DNA from: Ammoniphilus sp. YIM 78166
GTDB taxonomy: Bacteria > Bacillota > Bacilli > Aneurinibacillales > RAOX-1
Assembly (NCBI RefSeq): GCF_004522215.1
Contig: NZ_SDLR01000007.1
Span: 124,001-188,000, forward strand
Length of the DNA: 64,000 nucleotides
Direction of reading: 5' to 3'
The notes beneath the pieces are model-generated. The model was not told the DNA's origin. It saw only the letters and a list, made by a program, of their open reading frames with translations, and searched no databases. Positions 39,942-49,488 of this stretch are shown piece after piece. The stretch's first letter is position 1. Each line of letters begins with the position of its first letter. Both the position numbers and the translations under genes were made by a program.

Positions 39942-41039
39942 ATGGAAGAAAAGGATTCGAAGCCTCTAAGACACGGCTATACGACAGGAGCCTGTGCGAC
40001 CGCTGCAGCGAAAGCTGCCTTGACGGCTTTAATCAAGCAAGAAACCCAAAGCCAAGCCAGCATTCTTTTACCTATTGGAAAAGAAGTCACCTTCACGATG
40101 GAAATGAGTGAGTATGGGGAAGACGCCGCGGTCGCGGGAACGGTCAAAGACGGCGGAGATGACCCAGATGCTACGCATGGAGCGCTTATCTTAGCAGAAG
40201 TCCGATGGAAGGATGAACCTGGGATTGAGCTGGACGGAGGTATCGGGGTAGGGAGGGTGACCAAGCCGGGTTTGCCTGTTCCTGTAGGAGAAGCCGCGAT
40301 CAATCCGGTTCCTCGCCAGATGATCATGGAAACGATCCGTGAGGTTTTAGAGCAATATGGATATGCTCATCGGGGAGTGAAGGTCGTCATTTCTGTCCCA
40401 CAAGGGGAAGAGATGGCGAAAAAAACGCTGAATGCCCGCCTAGGGATCCTAGGAGGAATCTCCATTCTTGGCACCCGGGGAATCGTGGTTCCTTTCTCCA
40501 CCTCTGCTTATAAAGCGAGTATTGTTCAAGCGATTAATGTCGCGATGACCAACGGTTGCGACCACTTGGTGCTCTCCACGGGAGGAAGAAGCGAAAAATA
40601 TGCCATGGAGCTTTATCCGGAGCTCCCAGAAGAGGCATTTATCGAGATGGGAGACTTTGTCGGCTTTTCCCTTCTCCAATGCAAAAGAAAGAATGCAAGG
40701 AAAATTACGCTGGTAGGGATGATGGGCAAATTTTCTAAAGTGGCTCAAGGAGTCATGATGGTGCATTCCAAGAGCGCACCTGTGGATTTCGGGTTTTTGG
40801 CTCAAGTGGCTAGGGAGTCGGGGGTACCTGAAGATTTAGTCGATGACATCCTAGGAGCGAATACGGCTTCCCAAGTAGGAGACCTCATGAAAGAAAAAGG
40901 CTACAACTCCTTTTTCCAGAAGCTGAGTGAATATTGTTGCCGCAAGGGGTTGCAGGAGGTCAAGGGCGGAGTAGAAATAGAAACGATTCTTACCACGCTG
41001 AAGGGTGAGCTGTTAGGAAGGATGACGATAGATGGATAA
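39942..41039 (+). CDS. cbiD: Cobalt-precorrin-5B C1-methyltransferase
   Basis: A 365-residue CbiD. RHGYTTGACATAAAKAA near residues 9-25 is the defining start. DGGDDPDATHG near 68 and STGGRSEKYAM near 212 are also conserved. The ribosome site is weak, so it may depend on coupling with cbiC, whose stop lies 3 bp upstream. It overlaps cbiET by 8 bp. Confidence 0.93.
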   Translation: MEEKDSKPLRHGYTTGACATAAAKAALTALIKQETQSQASILLPIGKEVTFTMEMSEYGEDAAVAGTVKDGGDDPDATHGALILAEVRWKDEPGIELDGGIGVGRVTKPGLPVPVGEAAINPVPRQMIMETIREVLEQYGYAHRGVKVVISVPQGEEMAKKTLNARLGILGGISILGTRGIVVPFSTSAYKASIVQAINVAMTNGCDHLVLSTGGRSEKYAMELYPELPEEAFIEMGDFVGFSLLQCKRKNARKITLVGMMGKFSKVAQGVMMVHSKSAPVDFGFLAQVARESGVPEDLVDDILGANTASQVGDLMKEKGYNSFFQKLSEYCCRKGLQEVKGGVEIETILTTLKGELLGRMTIDG

Positions 41040-42249
41040 CAACCATATCAAAATTATAGGCATCGGAGATAACGGGACAGAAAGTCTGCTTCCTCAGTAT
41101 CTGAACTGGATCTTGGAATGCGAAGTACTTATTGGGGGAGAACGTCACCTCGAATTTTTCCCCGATTATCAAGGCGAAAAAGTGGTGATCAAGGGTGGTT
41201 TGTCTTCTCTCGTGGAGAGACTCCAGACGGATTCTCGTTCGACCGTTGTTCTCGCTTCAGGAGATCCTTTGTTTTATGGAATTGGCGGCTATCTCGCCAA
41301 GAAATGCAAGGTGGAAATCTATCCTCATGCAAGCTCGATCCAGCTTGCTTTTGCTAGAATGGGAGATTCCTGGCAGGATGCCTATATTACGAGTGTTCAT
41401 GGAAGAAGCATAAAAGGGCTCGCTCAACGAATCGATGGGAAAGAAAAGGTAGCCTTGCTGACGGATAAAGACAACAGCCCGAGTGAAATTGCCAAATACC
41501 TTCTTTCCTTTGGCATGACGGAGTATGAAGCTTTTGTTGGAGAAAATCTAGGAAGCTCGGCAGAAAAGACCGGCTGGTACTCCCTCGAAGACATGCTGGA
41601 CCAGCCTTTCGCGGAATTGAATGTGGTGGTTTTAAAAAGGAAAGGCCCATCCCCGGTTTGGCCACTAGGAATCTCAGATGAAGAGTTTGCCCAGCGCAAG
41701 CCGGACAAAGGCTTAATTACGAAAAAAGAGGTACGTGTTCTCAGTATTGCGCAATTAAGCCTGAAGCCAGACAGTGTCATGTGGGATATCGGAACGTGTA
41801 CAGGCTCCGTGGCCATCGAGGCAGCGAAGATCGCGCGAGAGGGAGCGGTGTACGCCATCGAGAAAAACGAAGGGGATTTGGAAAATTGCAAAGCGAACAT
41901 GCAGAAGTTTCGTGCGGATTTGACTGTGCTGCTTGGGAAGGCCCCCGAAGGACTGGACCAATTTCCCGATCCGGACGCCGTTTTTCTAGGTGGTACAGGC
42001 GGAGAGATGGGCGAGCTGCTTCATATCTGCTGTACCCGCTTGAAGCCCGACGGACGTATCGTGCTGAATGCGGCGACGATTGAGAATTTGTATGAAGCGA
42101 TGCAGGCCTTTAGCCGAGAAGGGTTTTCCACGGATGTGATCCTGGCTCAAGTCTCCCGCAGCAAACCCATTCTGAATATGACCCGTTTCGAGGGACTCAA
42201 TCCGATCTATATCATCACGGCTAAGCGCTTAGAGGAGGACAAGAAATGA
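41032..42249 (+). CDS. cbiET: Cobalt-precorrin-7 C5-methyltransferase / precorrin-6B C15-methyltransferase fusion
   Basis: A 405-residue fusion: CbiE (about 1-205, IIGIGDNGTESLLPQ and LASGDPLFYGIGG) followed by CbiT (about 215-400, WDIGTCTGSVAIEAA as the SAM loop). It methylates C5 and C15 and removes the C12 acetate carboxyl, like CobL. ATGA couples it to cbiL. Confidence 0.93.
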   Translation: MDNNHIKIIGIGDNGTESLLPQYLNWILECEVLIGGERHLEFFPDYQGEKVVIKGGLSSLVERLQTDSRSTVVLASGDPLFYGIGGYLAKKCKVEIYPHASSIQLAFARMGDSWQDAYITSVHGRSIKGLAQRIDGKEKVALLTDKDNSPSEIAKYLLSFGMTEYEAFVGENLGSSAEKTGWYSLEDMLDQPFAELNVVVLKRKGPSPVWPLGISDEEFAQRKPDKGLITKKEVRVLSIAQLSLKPDSVMWDIGTCTGSVAIEAAKIAREGAVYAIEKNEGDLENCKANMQKFRADLTVLLGKAPEGLDQFPDPDAVFLGGTGGEMGELLHICCTRLKPDGRIVLNAATIENLYEAMQAFSREGFSTDVILAQVSRSKPILNMTRFEGLNPIYIITAKRLEEDKK

Positions 42250-42956
42250 GCAAGTTAGGAACGTTATATGGGGTTGGCGTAGGGCCTGGAGATCCCGAGC
42301 TGATTACCGTAAAAGCTTTTCGCATTTTAAAAGAATCACCGGTGATTGCTTACCCGAAAAAAAGAATGGGAAGCAAAAGCTATGCCCACCGCATTATGGA
42401 AATGTACGTGAACCAAGACGAGAAAGAGATGCTGGGGTTAGTTTTTCCGATGACGAAGGATCAGGAGATCTTGGAGCGGGAATGGACCAAAACGGTGGCG
42501 ATTGTCTGGGAGTACTTGGAGCAAGGGCATGATGTGGCGTTTGTCACCGAGGGAGATCCGATGTTTTATAGCACCTTTATCCATATGATGAGGCTCATGA
42601 AGGAGCTGCATCCAGAAGTGGAAGTAAAGTCGGTGCCGGGTATTTCTTCTTTCCTAGGGGCCGCCTCCCAATTGGGCTTGCCGCTGGCTGACGGGGACGA
42701 ACGGATCGGAATCATTCCAGCCACCGATGATGTAGAATCCATGCGCAAAGCTATCGAAGAGCATGATTGTGTGATCTTCATTAAAGTGGCGAAAGTGCTA
42801 GATACGATTTTGATGATTTTAAGAGATTTGGACTTGACGGATAAGGCATCTGTCGTAACCAAGGTCACTTCCCCAGAGGAAATGATCTGGAGAGATGTGC
42901 GCGAATTAGAGCGAGCAGAGCTCGAATATCTTACATTAATGGTGGTGAGAAAATAA
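42246..42956 (+). CDS. cbiL: Cobalt-factor II C20-methyltransferase
   Basis: A 236-residue SAM methyltransferase of the CbiL/CobI type. GVGVGPGDPELITVKA near residues 9-24, VTEGDPMFYSTFIHM near 101 and VPGISSFLGAASQ near 132 define it. It overlaps both neighbours by 4 and 1 bp. Confidence 0.93.
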   Translation: MSKLGTLYGVGVGPGDPELITVKAFRILKESPVIAYPKKRMGSKSYAHRIMEMYVNQDEKEMLGLVFPMTKDQEILEREWTKTVAIVWEYLEQGHDVAFVTEGDPMFYSTFIHMMRLMKELHPEVEVKSVPGISSFLGAASQLGLPLADGDERIGIIPATDDVESMRKAIEEHDCVIFIKVAKVLDTILMILRDLDLTDKASVVTKVTSPEEMIWRDVRELERAELEYLTLMVVRK

Positions 42957-43735
42957 TGAAATTATATATTGTTGGCGCAGGACCTGGGGACCCCGATTTG
43001 ATTACAGTTAAGGGCTTGAAGCTCCTACAGGAAGCGGATGTCGTCATGTATACCGACTCGCTTGTGAATGATGAATTGGTGGCCAAGGCAAAAGTGGGAG
43101 CGGAGATCTTAAAAAGCTCAGGGATGGCTTTGGAAGAAATGGTAGACATCATCGTGGATCGGCTGCAGCAAGGGAAAAAGGTCATCCGTCTCCACACGGG
43201 CGATCCCTCGGTTTATGGCGCGACCATGGAGCAGGTGGCGTTGTTAAAGAAAAAAGGAGTAGGCTACGAAGTCATACCAGGAGTCAGCTCCGTGTTTGCT
43301 TCCGCGGCGGCTGTGGGAGCGGAATTAACGATTCCAGATCTTACTCAGACCTTGATCTTAACCCGTGCTGAAGGAAGAACGCCGGTACCGGAGCGGGAAA
43401 AGCTGCAAGACCTTGCCTCCCATCATTGTACCATTGCCTTATTTTTAAGTGCGACTCTGACGAAGAAGGTGGTCAAAGAATTGGTGGCAGCGGGCTGGAG
43501 CGAAGATACGCCGGTGGCCGTGGTACAGCGAGCGACTTGGCCGGATCAGTTGATCGTAAGAACGACGCTCAAGAACCTAGATGATGACATGCGTGCCAAT
43601 GGCATTCGCTCCCATGCGATGATTCTGGCGGGATGGGCATTGGATCCAGATATCTATGAGAAAGAAGAGTACCGTTCCAAACTGTATGATAAAGAATTTA
43701 CTCATGGTTTCCGCAGGGGTGTGACCAATCCATGA
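42956..43735 (+). CDS. cbiF: Cobalt-precorrin-4 C11-methyltransferase
   Basis: A 259-residue CbiF/CobM. VGAGPGDPDLITVKG opens the protein; RLHTGDPSVYGA near 79, IPGVSSVFASAA near 104 and VQRATWPDQLIVR near 190 are conserved. It starts one base into the cbiL stop codon and ends in an ATGA overlap with cbiG. Confidence 0.94.
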   Translation: MKLYIVGAGPGDPDLITVKGLKLLQEADVVMYTDSLVNDELVAKAKVGAEILKSSGMALEEMVDIIVDRLQQGKKVIRLHTGDPSVYGATMEQVALLKKKGVGYEVIPGVSSVFASAAAVGAELTIPDLTQTLILTRAEGRTPVPEREKLQDLASHHCTIALFLSATLTKKVVKELVAAGWSEDTPVAVVQRATWPDQLIVRTTLKNLDDDMRANGIRSHAMILAGWALDPDIYEKEEYRSKLYDKEFTHGFRRGVTNP

Positions 43736-44856
43736 TCGAGCTCAAAGAAGGCGAAATCCCTCAGATTGCCAAGAAGGGCGATTATGCGATCATTGCCATC
43801 ACGAAGCATGGGGTGGAACTGGCGCGAGGTCTTCACCAGAAGTTTTCCCATGCGGATCTTTATTACATGAGCAAGTTTGAGCGGGGAGATGAAGCATCCC
43901 GACACATCCAGCTATTCAGCGGAAGTGTGCGCTTGCTTTTCCCTGCGCTCTGGCCCGCCTATAAGGGTCTAATTATTATCATTTCCTTAGGTGCTGTAAT
44001 TCGAATGATTGCCCCGCTGCTGCAGGATAAGAAAACGGATCCAGGCATCGTGGTCATCGATGATAAAGGAGAAAATGTCATCAGCGTATTATCGGGTCAC
44101 TTAGGGGGAGCTAACGAGCTGGCGCGTGAAGTGGCGGCCGCGATGGGGGCTAGACCGATCATTACGACCGCTTCCGATGTGCAAAAGACGATACCCGTAG
44201 ATCTGTTCGGAAGACGCTTTGGCTGGGAATGGGATTCAGCGGACAAGCTGACGCCTGTGAGTGCTTCGGTCGTCAATGAAGAACATGTGGCCATCGTACA
44301 GGAATCGGGAGAAAAAGACTGGTGGATGCATGATACCGCCATGCCGGAGAATTTGAAGGTCTATGCCACGATACAGGAAGCAAGAGAGGCGGAGCCGCAA
44401 GCCGCCTTGGTTGTTTCTCATCGACTTTTAAGACCCGAGGAGCAAGCTATCCTGGAAAACGGGGTTCTTTACCGACCTAAGGTTGTGGTGCTTGGCATGG
44501 GCTGCAATCGTGGAACATCGGCTGAGGAAATTGAAGCGGTGATTAAAGAAACCTTGGATGAGCTGCAAGTTTCCATTCGTAGCGTACGAGCTATTTGTTC
44601 GATCGACTTAAAGAAAGATGAAGAAGGGCTGCTGGCTGTCACTCAAAAGTATGGCTGGGAATTTGCAACCTATGCTCCAGACGAACTCAATAGCGTCCCT
44701 ATCGAGGATCCATCGGAAACGGTCTTTAAATATACAGGCGCCTATGGGGTAAGTGAACCGGCGGCGAAGCTCTATAGCCGGAACGATCAATTGTTGATGA
44801 ACAAAAAGAAGTCAGGTAATGTGACGATTTCCGTTGGGATCATGTCGTTTACCTAG
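43732..44856 (+). CDS. cbiG: Cobalt-precorrin-5A hydrolase
   Basis: A 374-residue CbiG, which opens the delta-lactone ring and releases acetaldehyde. An N-terminal domain (SLGAVIRMIAPLLQDKKTDPG near 86, SGHLGGANELA near 120) is followed by a C-terminal domain that begins with VVLGMGCNRGTS near 252. It lies in the expected order after cbiF. Confidence 0.92.
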   Translation: MIELKEGEIPQIAKKGDYAIIAITKHGVELARGLHQKFSHADLYYMSKFERGDEASRHIQLFSGSVRLLFPALWPAYKGLIIIISLGAVIRMIAPLLQDKKTDPGIVVIDDKGENVISVLSGHLGGANELAREVAAAMGARPIITTASDVQKTIPVDLFGRRFGWEWDSADKLTPVSASVVNEEHVAIVQESGEKDWWMHDTAMPENLKVYATIQEAREAEPQAALVVSHRLLRPEEQAILENGVLYRPKVVVLGMGCNRGTSAEEIEAVIKETLDELQVSIRSVRAICSIDLKKDEEGLLAVTQKYGWEFATYAPDELNSVPIEDPSETVFKYTGAYGVSEPAAKLYSRNDQLLMNKKKSGNVTISVGIMSFT

Positions 44857-44872
44857 GCGGGGGGAAATCAAG

Positions 44873-46249
44873 TTGGCACAAAAAAGAATCGTGTTGGCAG
44901 GAACGGGGAGCGGTGCGGGAAAAACCACCTTAACCATAGGCCTCATGGCTGCTTTACAACGTAAAGGATATCAGGTCCAAGGCTTCAAATGCGGTCCAGA
45001 CTATATCGATCCCACCTACCATACGGCTGTGACCGGAAGGGCATCGAGAAACCTGGATAGCTGGATGCTCCCTCACGAGACGCTAAAAGAAATCTTCCAA
45101 AGAGGCAGCGAGGGAGCGGACATTTCCATTATTGAAGGCGTAATGGGATTTTACGATGGGAAAGAAGCGACCAGCAACAAAGGAAGTACGGCCGAGATTA
45201 GCATGCTGACAGAAAGTCCAGTGATTCTGGTGGTAAACTGCCAGAGTATGGCGCGGAGTGTCGCAGCCGTGGTGAAAGGATTTCAATGCTTATCCGAGGA
45301 GACTCGCATTGCCGGCGTGATTGCGAATAAAGTCGGAAGCGAAGGACACTTTCGCATCGTGAAGGCAGCCATTGAACAGGAGTGCGGGATTCCGGTATTA
45401 GGCTACCTCAAACGAGAAGAAGAGGTGGAAATTCCGGAACGTCATCTTGGACTTGTTCCTTCTATTGAAAGAGGGGAGCTCAATCCCTTGTTTCAACGTT
45501 TGGCCGATCTCGTCTCGGCCACGATTGATTTAGACGAAGTCATGAAGATCGCCTCCCAGGCTCCTCTTTTGCAAGCTGAGTCCTGCCTATTTGAGCAGAG
45601 AGAGGATGAACCGCGTGTAACCATTGCGGTTGCAAAGGACCCAGCTTTCCATTTTTATTATCCAGAGAATTTGGAACTGCTACAGGCCTACGGAGCCAAG
45701 TGCGTGTACTTTTCCCCTTTAGCAGGGGAGAGCGTGCCGGAAGAGGCGGATGGCTTATACATCGGTGGAGGCTTTCCTGAGGAGTTTGCAGCGGAGCTGG
45801 CTTCCAATAAGGAAGTGCTGGATTCCTTCCGCACGACCATTCAAAAAGGAGTTCCTACACTAGCAGAGTGCGGAGGATTTATGTTCCTTACGGAAGAACT
45901 CGTAACCACATCAGGGGCATGCTATCCTATGGTGGGGATCATTCCTGGAAAAGTCACGATGCAAAAGCGTTTATCCGCTCTTGGCTACAGGGAGATTACA
46001 GGCGTGGAAGGTAACTTCTTGCTTGGTCCAGACACCCAGGCGAAGGGACATGAATTTCATTACTCGACGTTCTCGACGGATGGGGAAGTGGAGTTTGCTT
46101 ACGAAACCAAAGGGCTCAGAGGAACGAAGTCGGAGGGAGTGCTTCAGGATAATCTGGTAGCAGGCTATACCCATTTCCATTTTGCGTCCAATCCGCAGAT
46201 CGTCAAGAATTGGATTGAGAAGTGCTTGGAGGTAAAAGCTCATGTCTAG
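44873..46249 (+). CDS. cbiA: Cobyrinate a,c-diamide synthase
   Basis: A 458-residue ATP- and glutamine-dependent amidase. The P-loop region GTGSGAGKTTLTIGL is near residues 10-24. The C-terminal class I glutaminase-like domain has TLAECGGFMFL, with its cysteine. The best start is TTG 44873, 8-10 bp after GGCGGGGGG and 16 bp after the cbiG stop; an earlier TTG at 44834 lies inside cbiG. Confidence 0.9.
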   Translation: MAQKRIVLAGTGSGAGKTTLTIGLMAALQRKGYQVQGFKCGPDYIDPTYHTAVTGRASRNLDSWMLPHETLKEIFQRGSEGADISIIEGVMGFYDGKEATSNKGSTAEISMLTESPVILVVNCQSMARSVAAVVKGFQCLSEETRIAGVIANKVGSEGHFRIVKAAIEQECGIPVLGYLKREEEVEIPERHLGLVPSIERGELNPLFQRLADLVSATIDLDEVMKIASQAPLLQAESCLFEQREDEPRVTIAVAKDPAFHFYYPENLELLQAYGAKCVYFSPLAGESVPEEADGLYIGGGFPEEFAAELASNKEVLDSFRTTIQKGVPTLAECGGFMFLTEELVTTSGACYPMVGIIPGKVTMQKRLSALGYREITGVEGNFLLGPDTQAKGHEFHYSTFSTDGEVEFAYETKGLRGTKSEGVLQDNLVAGYTHFHFASNPQIVKNWIEKCLEVKAHV

Positions 46250-47768
46250 AGCATTATCTCTGATGATTCAAGGAACAAGCTCAGATGCGGGAAAAAGCGT
46301 TCTAGTTACGGCCTTGTGCCGCATCTTTGCTGAAGATGGTTTTCGTACGGCTCCCTTTAAATCGCAGAATATGGCCTTGAATTCCTACATCACTGTAGAC
46401 GGAAAAGAGATAGGCAGGGCTCAAGGAGTGCAGGCAGAGGCAGCAGGAATCTTAGCTACAACCGACATGAATCCAATTTTAATTAAACCAACCAGAGAAA
46501 ATGAATCGCAGATTGTCGTTCATGGAGAGCCTTACCAGAATATGAAGGCAAAGGCCTATCGAAGCGAATTTTTTCCAATTGGACTGAAGCTGATCGAGGA
46601 AGCTTATGAACGTCTCGCGAAGAATTATGATAGAATTGTCATTGAGGGGGCAGGAAGTCCTGCGGAAGTCAACTTAAATGATCGGGAAATGGTGAATATG
46701 AGAGTGGCTAGAATGACAGGGGCTCCTGTCATTCTTGTTGCCGATATTGAGCGGGGCGGCGTATTTGCGAGCCTAGTAGGGACGTTGCAGCTCTTAGAGC
46801 CAGAAGATCGCGACCGCGTGATTGGCGTGATTATTAATAAATTCCGAGGAGATTTGTCCCTGCTGCAGCCCGGGTTGGATTGGTTCGAGGAGTACACAGG
46901 AAAACCGGTTCTCGGCGTAGTCCCCTATATTCACAATCTATATATTGATGCAGAGGATTCCTTAATCCTTCAACAGTATCGAGGCAGGCCGCAGCAAAAA
47001 AGAGACCTGGATATAGCCGTTATTCAGTACCCCCGCATTTCCAACTTTACCGATCTGGATCCTTTTTTTGTCGAAGAGGATTGTCAGTTGCGTTTTGTGA
47101 CGAGAGCAGAGGAACTAGGAGAACCCGATCTGATAATCCTGCCGGGCAGTAAGAATACCATTGAAGATCTTCAATATCTAAAACAAGAGGGATTTGATCA
47201 GCGTCTACTGGCACTGCGTGAAACACACCAGAGTGTCATCGTAGGAGTGTGTGGAGGATACCAAATGCTGGGTGCCCTTATCCGTGATCCTTACGAAGTC
47301 GAGTCCCTCTGTGGTGAGATCCCAGGATTACAATTACTTCCGATCGAGACGACCCTAGAAAAGAAAAAAGTGACGACCTTATCCCAAGGTATCGTTAGGT
47401 ATAAAGGCATCAAGATGGAAGTGATCGGGTACGAGATTCACATGGGCCAATCCACTGCTATAGCACCCTTGTCTTCTTTTGTTGAGATGGAGAATCGAGT
47501 GGAAGGCGGCATGAACGACCAACATGATGTAATGGGCACTTATTTTCACGGAATCTTTCATAATGACTCCTTCCGTCACGCCCTGCTCAATGATCTTCGC
47601 CTGAAGAAGGGGCTTGCTCCGTTCAGCCAAAGGGTTTCCTTTAATGAACTTCGCGAAAAAGGATTTGAACAATTAGCCCAACATGTTCGAAAACACTTAA
47701 AGATGGGCCAAATTGAACAGTTAATGAAAAGTTTCCAGTGCCATAACCGTTCAACTAAGGTATTATAA
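46242..47768 (+). CDS. cbiP: Cobyric acid synthase
   Basis: A 508-residue amidase that adds four amide groups. IQGTSSDAGKSVLVTALCR opens it. RAQGVQAEAAG and NPILIKPT near 66-83 are typical of CobQ/CbiP, and the glutaminase cysteine is in VGVCGGYQMLGA near 336. It overlaps cbiA by 8 bp. Confidence 0.94.
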   Translation: MSRALSLMIQGTSSDAGKSVLVTALCRIFAEDGFRTAPFKSQNMALNSYITVDGKEIGRAQGVQAEAAGILATTDMNPILIKPTRENESQIVVHGEPYQNMKAKAYRSEFFPIGLKLIEEAYERLAKNYDRIVIEGAGSPAEVNLNDREMVNMRVARMTGAPVILVADIERGGVFASLVGTLQLLEPEDRDRVIGVIINKFRGDLSLLQPGLDWFEEYTGKPVLGVVPYIHNLYIDAEDSLILQQYRGRPQQKRDLDIAVIQYPRISNFTDLDPFFVEEDCQLRFVTRAEELGEPDLIILPGSKNTIEDLQYLKQEGFDQRLLALRETHQSVIVGVCGGYQMLGALIRDPYEVESLCGEIPGLQLLPIETTLEKKKVTTLSQGIVRYKGIKMEVIGYEIHMGQSTAIAPLSSFVEMENRVEGGMNDQHDVMGTYFHGIFHNDSFRHALLNDLRLKKGLAPFSQRVSFNELREKGFEQLAQHVRKHLKMGQIEQLMKSFQCHNRSTKVL

Positions 47769-47823
47769 ATATAATTATCAGGTAATTTGGGAGATTTATC
47801 TGCCTAGAAGGGAAGCGTAAAAC

Positions 47824-48594
47824 ATGAAAGGTAAAGTTTATCTCGTGGGGGCAGGACCTGGAGACCCGAAGTTGATTACATTGAAAGGGTTAGAATGTAT
47901 CCAGATAGCTGATGTTATTGTTTACGACCGGCTCGCTAACCCTGCCTTGCTCGACCATAAAAAAGAAGAGGCTGAGTTGATCTATTGCGGCAAACTGCCT
48001 GATAATCATACCCTGCGACAAGAAGCGATCAATCAATTGCTTGTGGAGAAAGCCATGGAAGGAAAAATGGTGACACGCTTAAAAGGCGGAGATCCTTGCG
48101 TATTTGGTCGGGTGGGAGAAGAAGCCGAGACCTTAGCTGCCAATGGCATTGAGTACGAAATCGTTCCTGGCGTCACCTCCGGAATAGCTGTCCCAGCCTA
48201 TGCAGGAATCCCGGTAACGCATCGCGAGTACGGCTCCACGTTTGCTATGGTAACGGGCCATATGGGTGTGGATAAGGATGACTCAGAGGAAAAGTGGAAA
48301 GCACTTGCCAGGGGAATCGATACGATTTCCTTTTACATGGGAGTCGCCAATCTCCCTCATATTTGTTCTCAGCTTATGAAATATGGTCGTTCCCCACAAA
48401 CGCCAGTCGCAGTTATTTCTTGGGGGACTACGGCACAGCAACTAACCGTAATCGGCACGCTAGACAATATCCAAGAGATTGTGGAGGGAAGTGAGATTAC
48501 GAACCCTGCCATCATCATTGTTGGAGAAGTCGTCGCGATCCGGGAAAAAATAAAGTGGTTTCGAGAAAATAAAGAAGCTTTATCCACAAGCTAA
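47824..48594 (+). CDS. cobA: Uroporphyrinogen-III C-methyltransferase
   Basis: A 256-residue SUMT that makes precorrin-2 from uroporphyrinogen III. VGAGPGDPKLITLKG near residues 7-21, RLKGGDPCVFGRVGEE near 84 and PGVTSGIAVPAYAGIPVTHR near 116 are diagnostic. It closes the second operon, 55 bp after cbiP. Its product also feeds siroheme. Confidence 0.94.
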   Translation: MKGKVYLVGAGPGDPKLITLKGLECIQIADVIVYDRLANPALLDHKKEEAELIYCGKLPDNHTLRQEAINQLLVEKAMEGKMVTRLKGGDPCVFGRVGEEAETLAANGIEYEIVPGVTSGIAVPAYAGIPVTHREYGSTFAMVTGHMGVDKDDSEEKWKALARGIDTISFYMGVANLPHICSQLMKYGRSPQTPVAVISWGTTAQQLTVIGTLDNIQEIVEGSEITNPAIIIVGEVVAIREKIKWFRENKEALSTS

Positions 48595-48626
48595 AGACTG
48601 TCTGAGTTCCACTCGACAGTCTTTTC
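48593..48626 (+). terminator. Terminator of the corrin-ring operon
   Basis: AAAGACTGTC and GACAGTCTTTT form a stem with a 12-base loop and T-rich tail. Confidence 0.88.
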
Positions 48627-48640
48627 TTTTCTTTTCTTTA

Positions 48641-48668
48641 TTGACAAATATTTGAATCTTGTTACTAT
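48641..48668 (+). promoter_or_regulatory. Sigma-A promoter of the SDR gene
   Basis: TTGACA at 48641-48646 and TACTAT at 48663-48668, spaced 16 bp. Confidence 0.7.
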
Positions 48669-48687
48669 AAACGTGGGGGGATGAAAC

Positions 48688-49473
48688 ATGGATCTTAACT
48701 TGAAAAATAAAGTTGCTTTGGTTGTTGCTTCCAGTCAAGGCTTAGGTAAGGCCATTGCCACACAGCTCCTGAAAGAGGGAGCATCTGTAATGATAACGAG
48801 CCGGGATGCAGACAAGCTTAAAATGGTTCAGGAGGAATTGGGAGAGCTGGGCGTAGGTCAGGTTTCTTATTTTCCTGCAGACATTCGAAGGCTAGAAGAT
48901 ATTCAAAAGCTAGTGCAGCAAACTCGCGATACATATGGAAAAATTGATATTCTTATCAATAATACGGGTGGGCCTCCTGGGGGAACTTTCGACGAGTTAA
49001 CAGACGAGCAATGGCTGCAAGCCTTTGAGCTGAATCTTCTGAGCTACATTCGATTGATACGGGAAGTGCTTCCTTATTTGAAGCAAGAAGGAGGACGCAT
49101 TATTAATATTGCTTCTTCTTCCATTAAGGAACCGATTCCAGGGTTAACCCTCTCGAACACGCTAAGACCTGGAATTGTCGGATTAACCAAGTCTCTAGCG
49201 GAAGAGCTAGCTCCCTACAACATCTTAATCCACACGGTTGCCCCTGGGCGAATCAATACAGATCGTGTGGTTCAGATTGACGAAATGAGTGCAAAAAAAG
49301 CAGGTCTAACCTATGAAGCCATGGTCAAGCAGGCCCGAAACCAGATTCCGCTAGGACGATATGGAGAGCCTGAAGAGCTGGCAAAGGTCGTCACCTTTTT
49401 AGTTTCTGACGCCTGCACGTATATGACGGGAGGATCTTTCCTCATTGATGGTGGCAAGGTAAAATCGATTTAA
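48688..49473 (+). CDS. SDR-family oxidoreductase with altered catalytic site
   Basis: A 261-residue short-chain dehydrogenase/reductase-fold protein. The cofactor loop is ASSQGLGKAIA (about residues 14-24) and INNTGGPPGGT near 91 replaces the usual NNAG. Where the family has YxxxK, this protein reads SNTLR, so the catalytic Tyr and Lys are Ser and Arg. A subgroup with NTGGPP and SNT is known among FabG-like proteins, without a clear reaction. It has its own promoter and is followed 15 bp later by a fumarylacetoacetase-family gene. Confidence 0.82.
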   Translation: MDLNLKNKVALVVASSQGLGKAIATQLLKEGASVMITSRDADKLKMVQEELGELGVGQVSYFPADIRRLEDIQKLVQQTRDTYGKIDILINNTGGPPGGTFDELTDEQWLQAFELNLLSYIRLIREVLPYLKQEGGRIINIASSSIKEPIPGLTLSNTLRPGIVGLTKSLAEELAPYNILIHTVAPGRINTDRVVQIDEMSAKKAGLTYEAMVKQARNQIPLGRYGEPEELAKVVTFLVSDACTYMTGGSFLIDGGKVKSI

Positions 49474-49488
49474 AGATAGGAGATGCTT

